A DNA stretch of 64,000 bases, from positions 1 to 64,000 of the forward strand of contig NZ_JAQCNH010000039.1 of assembly GCF_028275115.1 (NCBI RefSeq), given 5' to 3'. The notes under the pieces were generated by a model. It saw only the letters and a list, made by a program, of their open reading frames with translations, was not told the DNA's origin and made no database searches. The position numbers and the translations under genes were made by a program. This DNA is from Halorientalis sp. GTDB lineage: Archaea; Halobacteriota; Halobacteria; Halobacteriales; Haloarculaceae. The stretch's first letter is position 1, and each line of letters starts with the position of its first letter. This document shows, piece after piece, positions 14,371 to 23,916 of the stretch.

Positions 14371-17300
14371 ATGAGTTCCGAGTCGGGAACGAGCGATCCG
14401 TCGCCGGGCGACCCAGACGCAGACGGTCGGGCGAACTACGATTATCAGGGCGGCGACGTGGCGCGACCGGGGCTCGTCGCCGACCTCCGGTCGCTAATCG
14501 ACGGCGACGTCCGTTTCGACGAGTACTCCCGGGAGCAGTACGCGACCGACGCGAGCATCTACGCGGTGACGCCCGTCGGCGTCGTGTTCCCGACCTCGAC
14601 AGCCGACGTCGCTGCCGTCGTCGGGTACTGTGCCGACCGCGGGATTCCGGTCCTCCCCCGCGGTGCGGGGACGAGTCTCGCCGGCCAGACGGTGAACCGC
14701 GCGGTCGTCCTCGACTTCTCGAAAGAGATGGACGCCCTCCAAAACGTCGACGTGGACGCCGGGCGTGCCCGCGCACAACCGGGAATTACGCTCGGCCGCC
14801 TGAACAACGCGCTGGCCGGCGCGGGGCTGAAATTCGCGCCCGACCCCGCCTGGGGCGACAAGTCGGTACTGGGCGGCGCCATCGGCAACAACTCCACCGG
14901 TGCACACTCCCTGCAGTACGGAAAGACAGACGCTTACGTCGAGGCCTGCGAGGTGGTGCTGGCCGACGGCACCGTGACCACGTTCGAACAGGTTCCCGTC
15001 GAGGAACTGGACGCGCTGGCCGACCCCGAAGGCGGCCTCGAAGCACGGATTTACGCCGCGGTCCGAGACGTCCTGAACGACGGCGACATCGCCGACGCCT
15101 ACCCCGAACTCAAGCGCAACGTCTCGGGGTACAACCTCGACTGGCTAATCGAGCGTGCACGCGAGGACGACGTGGTCGATATGCCAGGCCTGCTCGCGGG
15201 GAGCGAGGGTACCTTCGCAGTCGTGACCGAGGCCGAGGTCAGCCTGGAACCGGTGCCCGAGACGAAAGCGCTCGCGCTGCTTCGGTACGACGACCTGCTC
15301 GCGGCGATGGAGGACGTGGCACCGATTCTCGAACACGACCCCGCCGCGGTCGAAGTGCTGGATGACGTACTGCTGGACCTGGCCCGCGACACCGCGGAGT
15401 TCGGCGATCTCGTGGCCGAGATGGTGCCCGCGGGAACCGGCGCGGTCCTACTCGTGGAGTTCTACGCCGAGAGTGACGGGGCGGGGCGGGAGCGAGTTGC
15501 CGACCTGCTGGCCGACCGCGCACCCGGGACCGAGACGCTGACCGCGCCGACCGGCGAGGGCGTCGAGACGGACGCACCCGTGCGGGCTGCTTCGGCAGAC
15601 GAGGCACACGAGGCGGCCGAGCGCGAACAGTTCTGGAAGCTCCGAAAGTCCGGGTTACCAATTTTGCTGGGGCGGACCAGCGACGCGAAACACGTCGCGT
15701 TCGTCGAGGACACCGCCGTCCCGCCGGCGAACCTGCCTGGGTTCGTCGCCGACTTCCGGGACGTGCTGGACGACCACGACACGTACGCGAGTTTCTACGC
15801 CCACGCGGGCCCCGGTGTCCTCCACATTCGGCCGCTGGTGAACACCAAGACAGAGGCCGGCGTCGCACAGATGGAGGCCATTGCCGACGACGTGACGGAC
15901 CTCGTCGTCGAGTACGGTGGCAGCGTCTCCGGTGAACACGGTGACGGCCGCGCGCGCACCCAGTGGAACGAGAAACTGTACGGGGAGGCGGTCCGAGAGG
16001 CTTTCCGAGAATTGAAGACCGCATTCGACCCCGACTGGCTGCTCAACCCCGGACAGGTCGTCGCCCGGCCCGGCGACTCGACCGAGATGACCGAGAACCT
16101 CCGGTTCGACCCCGAGTACGAGTTCGACGCCGGGTTCGACCCGGAGTTGGCCTGGGAGAACGAGAACGGCATGCAGGGAATGGCCGAACTCTGTCACGGC
16201 TGTGGCGGCTGTCGAGGGGCACAGGATACGACCGGCGGCGTGATGTGCCCGACTTACCGGGCCGCCGAGGAGGAGTCGCTGTCGACGCGAGGCCGCGCGA
16301 ACGCCCTCCGGCGGACGATGTCGGGCGAACTCCCCGCGGACGAGCAGTTCTCTGAGGAGTTCGTCACCGAGGTACTGGACCTCTGTATCGGCTGTAAGGG
16401 CTGTGCCCACGACTGCCCCAGCGAGGTCGACATGGCGAAACTGAAAGCCGAACTCACACACGAACACCACCAGCGCGAGGGGGCGAGCCTGCGCGACCGA
16501 CTGTTCGCCAACATCGACACGCTGTCGGCGGTCGGGAGCGCACTGGCCCCGCTCTCGAACCTCGCTCAGAAGATCCCGGGCTCGCGGGCCGTCGCCGAAA
16601 AGACCGTCGGCATCGCCCGCGAGCGGACGCTCCCGACCTTCCGGCGAGGGACGTTCGAGAAATGGTTCCGCGGTCGTGAGGCCGGCGTCACGGCCGACGC
16701 GGCCAGTCGGCGCGTCCTCCTCCTGCCCGATACCTACACCAACTACAGCCGCCCGGAGGCGGGCAGGGCGGCCGTCGAAGTACTCGAAGCGGCTGGCGTC
16801 CACGTGGACGTCCCGGCCGGGCTGACCGACAGCGGTCGCGCGGCGTTCTCGAAGGGCTTTCTCGACAAAGCACGCGAGACGGCCCGGGAGAACGTCGCCG
16901 AACTCGCGCCCCGGGTCGAGGCAGGCTGGGACGTGGTCGTCGTCGAGCCGTCCGACGCGGTGATGTACCAGTCGGACTATCTCGACCTGCTGGGCGACAC
17001 CGACGACGCGGCGGCCGCCGAGACGGTCGCCGAGAACGCCTACGGCGTCCTCGAATATCTCGATACCCACAGGCTTGACGAGGGAATCGACTTCGTGGCC
17101 CCCGACGACCACCTGACGTACCACGGCCACTGCCACCAGAAGGCGACGGCCAAAGACCACCACGCGGTGGGTGTCCTCCGGCGGGCCGGGTACCGCGTCG
17201 ACCCGCTCGATTCGGGCTGTTGTGGGATGGCCGGCTCGTTCGGCTACGAGGCCGAACACTACTCGATGAGCCGCGCTATCGGTGAGATCCTGTTCGGACA

Positions 17301-17433
17301 GGTCGACGACAGCGACGGCGAGCGAGTCGTCGCGCCCGGGGCGTCCTGCCGGACGCAACTGGGTGACCGACCCGACGCCGACGCGGAACCCCCACACCCG
17401 GTCGAATCGGTCGCCGACGCACTGCCGCCGTGA
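14371..17433 (+). CDS. FAD-binding and Fe-S D-2-hydroxyacid dehydrogenase (YdiJ/Dld-like fusion)
   Basis: 1020 residues from the ATG at 14371; upstream in-frame sequence is not protein-like. Order: PCMH-type FAD domain (about 50-240, with VLPRGAGTSLAGQ and GAIGNNSTGAHS), FAD-oxidase C-terminal domain (250-545, ending YGGSVSGEHGDGR), two 4Fe-4S motifs (CHGCGGCRG...CP and CIGCKGCAHDCP at about 610-690), then a CCG domain (GHCHQKA and SGCCGMAGSFG). The length and order match the E. coli YdiJ type, a D-2-hydroxyglutarate/D-lactate dehydrogenase that feeds electrons to a membrane or soluble acceptor. The substrate cannot be fixed here. It stands alone, convergent with the kinase gene by 12 bp. Confidence 0.88.
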   Translation: MSSESGTSDPSPGDPDADGRANYDYQGGDVARPGLVADLRSLIDGDVRFDEYSREQYATDASIYAVTPVGVVFPTSTADVAAVVGYCADRGIPVLPRGAGTSLAGQTVNRAVVLDFSKEMDALQNVDVDAGRARAQPGITLGRLNNALAGAGLKFAPDPAWGDKSVLGGAIGNNSTGAHSLQYGKTDAYVEACEVVLADGTVTTFEQVPVEELDALADPEGGLEARIYAAVRDVLNDGDIADAYPELKRNVSGYNLDWLIERAREDDVVDMPGLLAGSEGTFAVVTEAEVSLEPVPETKALALLRYDDLLAAMEDVAPILEHDPAAVEVLDDVLLDLARDTAEFGDLVAEMVPAGTGAVLLVEFYAESDGAGRERVADLLADRAPGTETLTAPTGEGVETDAPVRAASADEAHEAAEREQFWKLRKSGLPILLGRTSDAKHVAFVEDTAVPPANLPGFVADFRDVLDDHDTYASFYAHAGPGVLHIRPLVNTKTEAGVAQMEAIADDVTDLVVEYGGSVSGEHGDGRARTQWNEKLYGEAVREAFRELKTAFDPDWLLNPGQVVARPGDSTEMTENLRFDPEYEFDAGFDPELAWENENGMQGMAELCHGCGGCRGAQDTTGGVMCPTYRAAEEESLSTRGRANALRRTMSGELPADEQFSEEFVTEVLDLCIGCKGCAHDCPSEVDMAKLKAELTHEHHQREGASLRDRLFANIDTLSAVGSALAPLSNLAQKIPGSRAVAEKTVGIARERTLPTFRRGTFEKWFRGREAGVTADAASRRVLLLPDTYTNYSRPEAGRAAVEVLEAAGVHVDVPAGLTDSGRAAFSKGFLDKARETARENVAELAPRVEAGWDVVVVEPSDAVMYQSDYLDLLGDTDDAAAAETVAENAYGVLEYLDTHRLDEGIDFVAPDDHLTYHGHCHQKATAKDHHAVGVLRRAGYRVDPLDSGCCGMAGSFGYEAEHYSMSRAIGEILFGQVDDSDGERVVAPGASCRTQLGDRPDADAEPPHPVESVADALPP

Positions 17434-17445
17434 ACCGGCCGTCGA

Positions 17446-20400
17446 CTACACGGCCGTCTCGAACTCGAACCGCGCGCCGCCCGTCGAGCCGTCGGTGATC
17501 GAGACGGTCCACTGGTGAGCGCTCGCGATGTCCGAGACGATCGAGAGCCCGTATCCGGTGCCATTCTCGCCGTAGCTGACGCCGTGTTCGAACACCGCCT
17601 CGCGCTGGCCCGGCGGGATACCCACGCCGTCGTCTTCGACATAGAACCCGTCCCGGTCGGGCAGTTGGCCGACGGTGATCGTCACGTCAGTCCCGCCGTC
17701 TTCCGCGGCGTTCTCGGGAGCGCCAGCAGCCGAGTGCTCGACGGCGGCTGCTCCGTCGACGTGTGCACCGCCCTGGGGAGAGGGGCTCGTGGAGCCGTGT
17801 TCCACGGCGTTACGAAACAGATTCTCGAACAACTGAGTCACGCGCCCCGGGTCGCCGTGGACCGTGGGTGCCTGTTCCCGGACTGTCAGGGACGCCTGGT
17901 CCGTATCGACGTACCCCCAGGCCTCCGTGACGATGGTATCGAGACCGATCGGCTCGCGGTCTTCGACCGTCGATTCGCCCTTGGCGAGGGTCAGGAGGTC
18001 GTCGATCAGGTGCTCGATCCGGTCGTGAGCCGACTCGACCCGGTCCAGGTGGCTCAGGTCGTCGGTCTCCTCAGCGACCTCCCGGAATCCCTTCGCGACC
18101 GACAGGGGATTGCGGAGGTCGTGGGCCACGACGCTCGCGAACCGGTCGAGACGTTCGTTCTGCCGCCGTAGTTCGCGCTCGCGCTCGGCACGCACCATCG
18201 CCGCCTCGACCGCCGCACCGAGGACCATGAACAGGTCGGCGTCCATCTCGGTGAACTCGCGTGGCTCCGTCAAACCGGTCGACATCAGCCCGTGCTCACC
18301 CAGCGGGAGGAGGATCTGGCTCTGAATCTGCGTCTCGGCGTTGTATCGGCCTTCGATACCGGACACGTCGTCGTACGTGCGGAGTTCGCCCACGTCGAAG
18401 GCCTCCCAGGCGAGGCTGTCACCCGGTTCGAACCGGGGCGAGTCGCCGATCACTGTCCGTGACAGTTCGGTCTCGGTGATCGGTTCGAGCGCGTCGGCCC
18501 GCTCGTCGTAGCTCCAGATGCCGGTGAGGTCGAGGCCGAGCACGTCCGTCGCTGCGTCCACGGCTGTCTCGCCGATTTCCTCGACGGACCGGGCCGTCGC
18601 CAGTTCGCTGGCGACTCGCTGGAGCGCGCGGAGCCGTTGCTCGAGTCGTTTTCGTTCGGTGATGTCGATCAGGTACCCGAGATAGTGGACGGGCTCGCCG
18701 TCCTCGCGAACGATTTTCGTGTTGTCGGTGACCCACTTCACCTCGCCGTCGGCCGTCACCATCCGGTAGGGGTCGTGGCTGAACCGTTCGGTCGTGTCGT
18801 CGCTGTTGGCCTCGACTTCGCTGATGACTCGGCTCAGGTCGTCGTCGTGGACCAGGTCGTCGTACGGAACGGCCCCGGACTGGAGTTGTTCGGGCGTGTA
18901 CCCGAACGTTTCCGTGACGTTGTCCGAGACGTACTCGACGGGCCAGCCGTCCTCGTTCCTCCATTTGAAGACGACCGCCGGCCCCTCGGCGAACATGTCA
19001 CGTTCCGTCTCGAGGGAGTGCTCGGAGGCTTTCCGCTCGTTGATGTCGATGTGGATACCGACGGCTCGCTTCGGAGTCCCGTCGTCACCTCGCTCGACGA
19101 CCCTGCCGACCGTTCGAATCCAGTTCCAGTTACCGCTGCGGGTACGCATCCGGAGCTCGGAGTCGTAGGACTCGGTCTCGCCGTCGAGATGGGCCTGGAG
19201 TGTCGCCTTCGTTTCCGGCAGGTCGTCCGGATGGACTCGTTTCTCCCACTCGGATATGTGCGGGTCGAGCTCGTCGGGTGAGTACTCGAGCATCTCAGCC
19301 CACTGGTCGTTGAACGCCACTTCGTCCGTCTCGAGGTTCCAGTCCCAGACGCCGAGGTTGGCGCCGGTGACCGCCAAGTCGAGTCGCTCTTTGATAACAT
19401 CGAGTTCCCGTTCGCGTTCCGTCCGCGCCGTGATATCACGGACGAGGACCGCCGTTTTCACCTCGTTCTCGTGGCGGAACGCCGAGAACTGACACTCGGT
19501 AGTCATGGTCCCTGCCGACGTGTCGACGTCGAGTTCTACGCGGTCGTGTGGGACCCCTTCTCCCACGAGCGCGGCATCGAGGGCCGTCTCCAGTCGGTCG
19601 AGGTCCGTCGCGTCGCTGACAACCTCGCGTGCGAACGGCATGACGGCGCGGCCGAGCAGCGTTTCCCGAGTGGTGTCAGACATGGCGACGAGCTGCTCGT
19701 TGACGTATTCGATTCGTTGCTCGCTGTCGACAATTGCCGCCCCCGTGTCCATGTTCTCGACGAGGGCCTCGTAGCGCGCGAGTTCCCGCTCACGACGTTT
19801 GCGTTCGGTGATGTCGGTCGCGACGCCAAGGACGGCATCGGTATCGGAATCGGTGGCGTCGTACGGAATCTTCGTCGTCTCCACGGTCCGGTGTTCACCG
19901 TCGACGGTCGTGATCCGTTCCTCGGGGATGTGTTTCGGCTCGCCCGACTCGATGACCTGGTGGTCGTCGGCCCGGAACCGTTCGACCTGGTCTCTGGAAG
20001 GCGCAAACACCGCGTCGGTGGCACCCTCGATATCGTCGGCAGACGCCCCGTATGTCTCGGCGAGCGACTCGTTGGCGAGGAGGTACTCCCCGTCTGCGTT
20101 CTTGACGAACACGAGCTGTGGGAGGGTGTCGATGATCTGGCGCAGTCGGTCGCGGCTCTCGGCGGCTCGCTCCCGGTTGCGGCGACGACTCAGCTCCGTG
20201 CCAATCCACTGTGCGAGCAGGCGGACCAGCGTCGTCTCGAACGCGCTGAACGGTCGGTCGCGGACGTTCGAGCCAGAGAAGTTCAGCGTCCCGTAGAGCG
20301 CCCCGTCAACTTCGATGGGCGCACCGAGATACGACTCGATGTCCCGTGTCTCGTACGCCGGGTGGGTCTCCGCGTCGCCGTGGTCGGCGCTTCTGAAACT

Positions 20401-21834
20401 CACCGGTTCGTCACGGTCGACGACCAGATCACAGAACGTCTCCTCAAGCGAGAACTGATCACCGGCGCTGAGGGGCATATCCGGTGCCGAGACGGTCGTG
20501 ATTTCGTAGTCGTCATCGTCGACCGACGCGACGAGTCCGGCGTCGAGGTCGAGAGTCTCACGCACGCTGTCGAGCACTCGTTGGAGACGGGCGTCCGTCG
20601 TCAGGTCGCTGTCGGCCATCACCTGCTGGATCTCGCTCAGCGCGTCGCGCTCCCGTTCGAGGTGCGCCCGGGCCTCGCTCTCGTCGGTCACGTCGCGTGC
20701 CACCACCAGGACCTGTCGGGTGCCGGCTTCCTCGAACGGCGTGAGTCGCACGTCGAAAGTCCGCTCGCCTGCCTCGGTGTCGAGGCCGAACCGGAGGTCG
20801 AAGTCGTACAGTCCAGTGAGGCCGCCGTCGGACTCCATCCGGGAGAAGGTCTGTGCCACCGCGTTCTGAAACTCCGCGGTCGCTTCTGCGCTTGCCATCC
20901 CCTCGACGAGCGTGCTCAACGCCGTCCCCTCGACGGCTCCGGGACTATCCTGTCGCAGCAGACGAGCGGCCGCGGGGTTCGCGAAGTGAACGTCGAATTC
21001 GGTATCCACGGCGAAAACCACGTCGTACACGTTCTGTAGGACCGTCTCCCGTCGTTGCAGTTCCACCTGGCGCTCCCGTTCCGCCGTTATCTCGCTGGAG
21101 AAGACAGTCAGCCCGTCGTCGTCGGGAAACGCACGCACTCGGACCCAGTAGTCGAACGGTTCGTCGAGATACTGCTCGAACGACACCGGTTCGTCGGAGT
21201 TCATCGCCTCCCGATAACGGGTCTCGAACTCAGTCCCGAGGATGGTGGGAAACCGCTCCCACAGAACGCTCCCGACGACCTCGTCGGGGTCACAGTCGGC
21301 GCGGGCGGCCATCCGGTCGTTCATGTACTCGATCTGCCAGTCCGAGTCGACCGCATAGATCGCGTCGGTCGTCCGTTCGAGCGTCCGGCGAAACCGGTCG
21401 GTGACGGCGTCGGCCCGTCGGCGTTGTCGAGTCGCATCCACCAGCGTCTCGATCCGCCTGGCGAGAATCTCGAAGTCGTCCTGTCCGGACTGGATGGGAA
21501 TGTAGTCCGAAACGCCAGCCTGGGTCGCCAGACTCGCAATTCGCTCACTTCCCCGGCCGGTAAACAGGACCGTCGGGACATCCCCGTCACGGTTCCGCAC
21601 TCGCTTGATCAGGTCGATCCCACTGCTGTCTCCAAGTGAATAGGCGGTTACCACACAGTCGACCGGTTCCGTCGCCAGCCTGTCGAGAGCCGAATCGACT
21701 CCATTTTCAAGCATTATATCCACACTGGAAGAGAGAAGAGTTAGTTTCGTCCGGACGAGGTCTGCAAAAGCATCGTCGTCGTTCGCGTAAAGAACGCGCA
21801 TAGGTTCTTCAGACCGGTTTCGGCGCATAGCCAT
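17446..21834 (-). CDS. Multi-PAS/GAF sensor histidine kinase with degenerate N-terminal receiver
   Basis: About 1462 residues. The start at 21834 (alternatives 21828 and 21801) follows a TATA box at 21881-21890; the frame further upstream is not protein-like. Order read from sequence: receiver-like domain, PAS, PAS, GAF, four PAS (LPQLVFVKNADGEY, MDTGAAIVDSEQR, ANLGVWDWNLETD, PAVVFKWRNEDGW), GAF, HisKA (FASVVAHDLRNPLS) and HATPase (NLFRNAVEHG, DDGVGIPPG, GTGYGLSIV). The receiver has ALA in place of the phospho-acceptor Asp (VVTAYSLGDSSG) and no conserved Lys, so it is probably a pseudo-receiver. No membrane helices, so a cytoplasmic sensor. Its GAF-HisKA-HATPase end closely resembles the kinase at 24941. 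The partner regulator is unknown. Confidence 0.88.
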   Translation of the reverse strand: MAMRRNRSEEPMRVLYANDDDAFADLVRTKLTLLSSSVDIMLENGVDSALDRLATEPVDCVVTAYSLGDSSGIDLIKRVRNRDGDVPTVLFTGRGSERIASLATQAGVSDYIPIQSGQDDFEILARRIETLVDATRQRRRADAVTDRFRRTLERTTDAIYAVDSDWQIEYMNDRMAARADCDPDEVVGSVLWERFPTILGTEFETRYREAMNSDEPVSFEQYLDEPFDYWVRVRAFPDDDGLTVFSSEITAERERQVELQRRETVLQNVYDVVFAVDTEFDVHFANPAAARLLRQDSPGAVEGTALSTLVEGMASAEATAEFQNAVAQTFSRMESDGGLTGLYDFDLRFGLDTEAGERTFDVRLTPFEEAGTRQVLVVARDVTDESEARAHLERERDALSEIQQVMADSDLTTDARLQRVLDSVRETLDLDAGLVASVDDDDYEITTVSAPDMPLSAGDQFSLEETFCDLVVDRDEPVSFRSADHGDAETHPAYETRDIESYLGAPIEVDGALYGTLNFSGSNVRDRPFSAFETTLVRLLAQWIGTELSRRRNRERAAESRDRLRQIIDTLPQLVFVKNADGEYLLANESLAETYGASADDIEGATDAVFAPSRDQVERFRADDHQVIESGEPKHIPEERITTVDGEHRTVETTKIPYDATDSDTDAVLGVATDITERKRRERELARYEALVENMDTGAAIVDSEQRIEYVNEQLVAMSDTTRETLLGRAVMPFAREVVSDATDLDRLETALDAALVGEGVPHDRVELDVDTSAGTMTTECQFSAFRHENEVKTAVLVRDITARTERERELDVIKERLDLAVTGANLGVWDWNLETDEVAFNDQWAEMLEYSPDELDPHISEWEKRVHPDDLPETKATLQAHLDGETESYDSELRMRTRSGNWNWIRTVGRVVERGDDGTPKRAVGIHIDINERKASEHSLETERDMFAEGPAVVFKWRNEDGWPVEYVSDNVTETFGYTPEQLQSGAVPYDDLVHDDDLSRVISEVEANSDDTTERFSHDPYRMVTADGEVKWVTDNTKIVREDGEPVHYLGYLIDITERKRLEQRLRALQRVASELATARSVEEIGETAVDAATDVLGLDLTGIWSYDERADALEPITETELSRTVIGDSPRFEPGDSLAWEAFDVGELRTYDDVSGIEGRYNAETQIQSQILLPLGEHGLMSTGLTEPREFTEMDADLFMVLGAAVEAAMVRAERERELRRQNERLDRFASVVAHDLRNPLSVAKGFREVAEETDDLSHLDRVESAHDRIEHLIDDLLTLAKGESTVEDREPIGLDTIVTEAWGYVDTDQASLTVREQAPTVHGDPGRVTQLFENLFRNAVEHGSTSPSPQGGAHVDGAAAVEHSAAGAPENAAEDGGTDVTITVGQLPDRDGFYVEDDGVGIPPGQREAVFEHGVSYGENGTGYGLSIVSDIASAHQWTVSITDGSTGGARFEFETAV

Positions 21835-21880
21835 GTTAATTGGTCTTGGAGCCGCAGACAGATGAATCGTTCTTCCAGTT

Positions 21881-21890
21881 TTAATATATG
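21881..21890 (-). promoter_or_regulatory. TATA box of the large kinase gene
   Basis: CATATATTAA on the minus strand, about 25 bp upstream of a predicted transcript start near 21858, leaving a short leader before the ATG at 21834. Confidence 0.5.
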
Positions 21891-21990
21891 ATAGCAGGGC
21901 GCGGGTCGGCCCGCGACTTGACCACGGTCTGCCGACAGGCACGGCCACTGCCTCATCGGTATCGGAGCCAGTCGGTATCGCGGGCGAGGG

Positions 21991-21997
21991 TTTATAA
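21991..21997 (+). promoter_or_regulatory. TATA box of the phospholipase-D-like gene
   Basis: TTTATAA lies 25 bp before the GTG at 22016. This spacing implies a leaderless mRNA and supports GTG as the real start codon. Confidence 0.65.
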
Positions 21998-22015
21998 CTG
22001 GAGCCAGGACCACCC

Positions 22016-23698
22016 GTGTTCGTGTCTCTCTCCAGAGTCGGGTTCGTGGCATTTGCGGTCCTCGTCGTCGGAGTTCCGGCCATCGCGGCGTCAGGGGTCG
22101 CGTCAGCGGATACACAGAGACGGGCGAACGGAGTTGCCTCGACGCCGCCAGCAAACGACACGACACCGCTCGACGTGGTGGGTGTGTATCCCGACCCCGT
22201 TGTCGACGAGGACGTCGGCGAGTTCGTGATTCTCGACGTCGCCGCGCCGACACGGCTGGGCGGATACACGCTTTCGGACGGCGAAGACCGGGTCGAACTC
22301 CCGAACCGCACCGTCGAGGGCCGCGTCGCGCTCACCGTCACACCGAATCTGACACGAAACCGAACGGAGGCCACAGTCGTCGCACTGAGCCAGGGGATAG
22401 CGCTCGCCAACGACGGCGACCACGTCACGCTCGCACACAATGGAGAGCCGGTCGCCAGGGCCAACTATACGGACGCCACGGAGGGGGAGATCGCGACGCG
22501 AGAGAGCGACAGGGACGAGGACGGACTCGCCTGGCGACCGGTCGGAGCGACGGATTTCCCCGTCGTGGCCGCCGCAGGCGAGTCGGCCCGGGCGTTCGTC
22601 CTCCCGTCCGGTGCCTCGGTGCCGGTCGAGACCCTCGCCGACGCCGAGACGCGGATTCTGCTGGCCGGCTACACCCTCACCTCGGAGCGGGTCGCACGGG
22701 AACTCGTCGCCGCCGGTCGCCGCGGGGTCGAGGTCCGTGTCCTCGTGGACGGGAGTCCGGTCGGCGGGCTCTCCCGACGGTCGGCACGGCGGCTCGATAC
22801 CCTCACCGAACGCGGCGTGGAAGTCACAGTTCTCTCGGCCGAACCTGCCCGGTACGAATTTCATCACGCAAAATATGCCGTCGTCGACGACCGGGCGCTC
22901 GTCACCACCGAGAACTGGAAACCGGCCGGCACCGGCGGCCACGCCAGTCGTGGCTGGGGTGTCGTCGTCAGTGCGGACCGGGTCGTCCACGGGCTCGCGA
23001 GGACGTTCCAAGCCGATACGAGCGGGCTGGATGCCAGAGCGTGGAGTCGGTATCGGGCTGGAAAACGCTTCGAACCGGCGGACGGGCAACCGGCCAACGG
23101 CACGTTTCCCGAGGCCGTTCATCCACAGCAGTTCAGTCCCGACGCCGTCGAGTTACTTCGCGCTCCGGACAACGCCGAGAGACGACTGCTCGAACTGCTC
23201 CGGAACGCGGACGAGGCGATTCGTATCGAACAGGTCGCAATCGGAAGCCGACGCCAGCCGTTTCTGCGAGCGACTCTCGCGGCCGCTCGGCGGGGCGTCG
23301 AGGTGCAGATACTGCTCAGCGGCGCCTGGTACGTCGAGGAGGCCAACCGGCGGTTGGTGCGACGGCTGAACAAGCGGGCCGACCGGGAAGCGATTCCGCT
23401 GTCGGCCCGAGTCGCCGACCCGAACGGTCGGTTCGAGAAGATCCACGCCAAGGGTGTGATCGTCGACGACGACCAGGTCCTGGTCGGATCGCTCAACTGG
23501 AACAACAACTCCGCGCGCGAGAACCGCGAGGTCGCAGTCCTGATGGAAGGCGAGGGCGTAGCCAGCTACTTCACGGCGGTGTTCCGGGCGGACTGGCAGG
23601 GGGGTGACTGGCCGGTTCCGGCCGGGGTAGTACTCGCGGTAGCCCTGTCCTGGTTCGTGGCCGTCCTGACTGCTCGACGTATCGAGTTCGAGCGGTAG
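22016..23698 (+). CDS. Secreted phospholipase D-superfamily protein with lamin-tail-like domain
   Basis: 560 residues from a GTG start (supported by the TATA box at 21991). A Sec-type signal peptide (VGFVAFAVLVVGVPAIAAS) ends near residue 30. Residues about 50-150 (FVILDVAAPTRLGGYTLSDG) resemble a lamin-tail beta domain. Two PLD half-domains follow, each with an H-x-K-x4-D motif: HHAKYAVVDD...TENW and IHAKGVIVDDDQVLVGSLNW, which together form one active site. A C-terminal membrane helix (VPAGVVLAVALSWFVAVL) with a basic end anchors it outside the cell. PLD-fold enzymes cleave phosphodiesters in lipids or nucleic acids; the substrate here is unknown. Divergent from the large kinase. Confidence 0.85.
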   Translation: MFVSLSRVGFVAFAVLVVGVPAIAASGVASADTQRRANGVASTPPANDTTPLDVVGVYPDPVVDEDVGEFVILDVAAPTRLGGYTLSDGEDRVELPNRTVEGRVALTVTPNLTRNRTEATVVALSQGIALANDGDHVTLAHNGEPVARANYTDATEGEIATRESDRDEDGLAWRPVGATDFPVVAAAGESARAFVLPSGASVPVETLADAETRILLAGYTLTSERVARELVAAGRRGVEVRVLVDGSPVGGLSRRSARRLDTLTERGVEVTVLSAEPARYEFHHAKYAVVDDRALVTTENWKPAGTGGHASRGWGVVVSADRVVHGLARTFQADTSGLDARAWSRYRAGKRFEPADGQPANGTFPEAVHPQQFSPDAVELLRAPDNAERRLLELLRNADEAIRIEQVAIGSRRQPFLRATLAAARRGVEVQILLSGAWYVEEANRRLVRRLNKRADREAIPLSARVADPNGRFEKIHAKGVIVDDDQVLVGSLNWNNNSARENREVAVLMEGEGVASYFTAVFRADWQGGDWPVPAGVVLAVALSWFVAVLTARRIEFER

Positions 23699-23916
23699 GG
23701 AACGGCGTGTTTTCGCCGCGCTCGCTCGGCTGCCCGGCCGGATGACTGTCCGACCCGGGCTCTGTCTCCTCGTCTGGGTCGCGGCGACGCGTCGGTCACC
23801 GGACCGGCAGTGAGGCTCCAGCGAGGGTGGGACACGCCCCGACCGTGTCGGCGCCGGTCTTTCGGTCGGCCGAACCCGTCCGAGGGTATGTAATCGACCA
23901 CGGACAACTGTAGATA

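Noticed and set aside
15655..17397. 580-codon minus-strand open frame opposite the dehydrogenase
   Set aside because: Antisense shadow; the plus strand carries complete Fe-S and CCG motifs.
21835..22464. 210-codon extension of the large kinase on the minus strand
   Set aside because: It runs through the phospholipase-D-like gene on the other strand, and a good TATA box lies at 21881-21890 before a suitable ATG.
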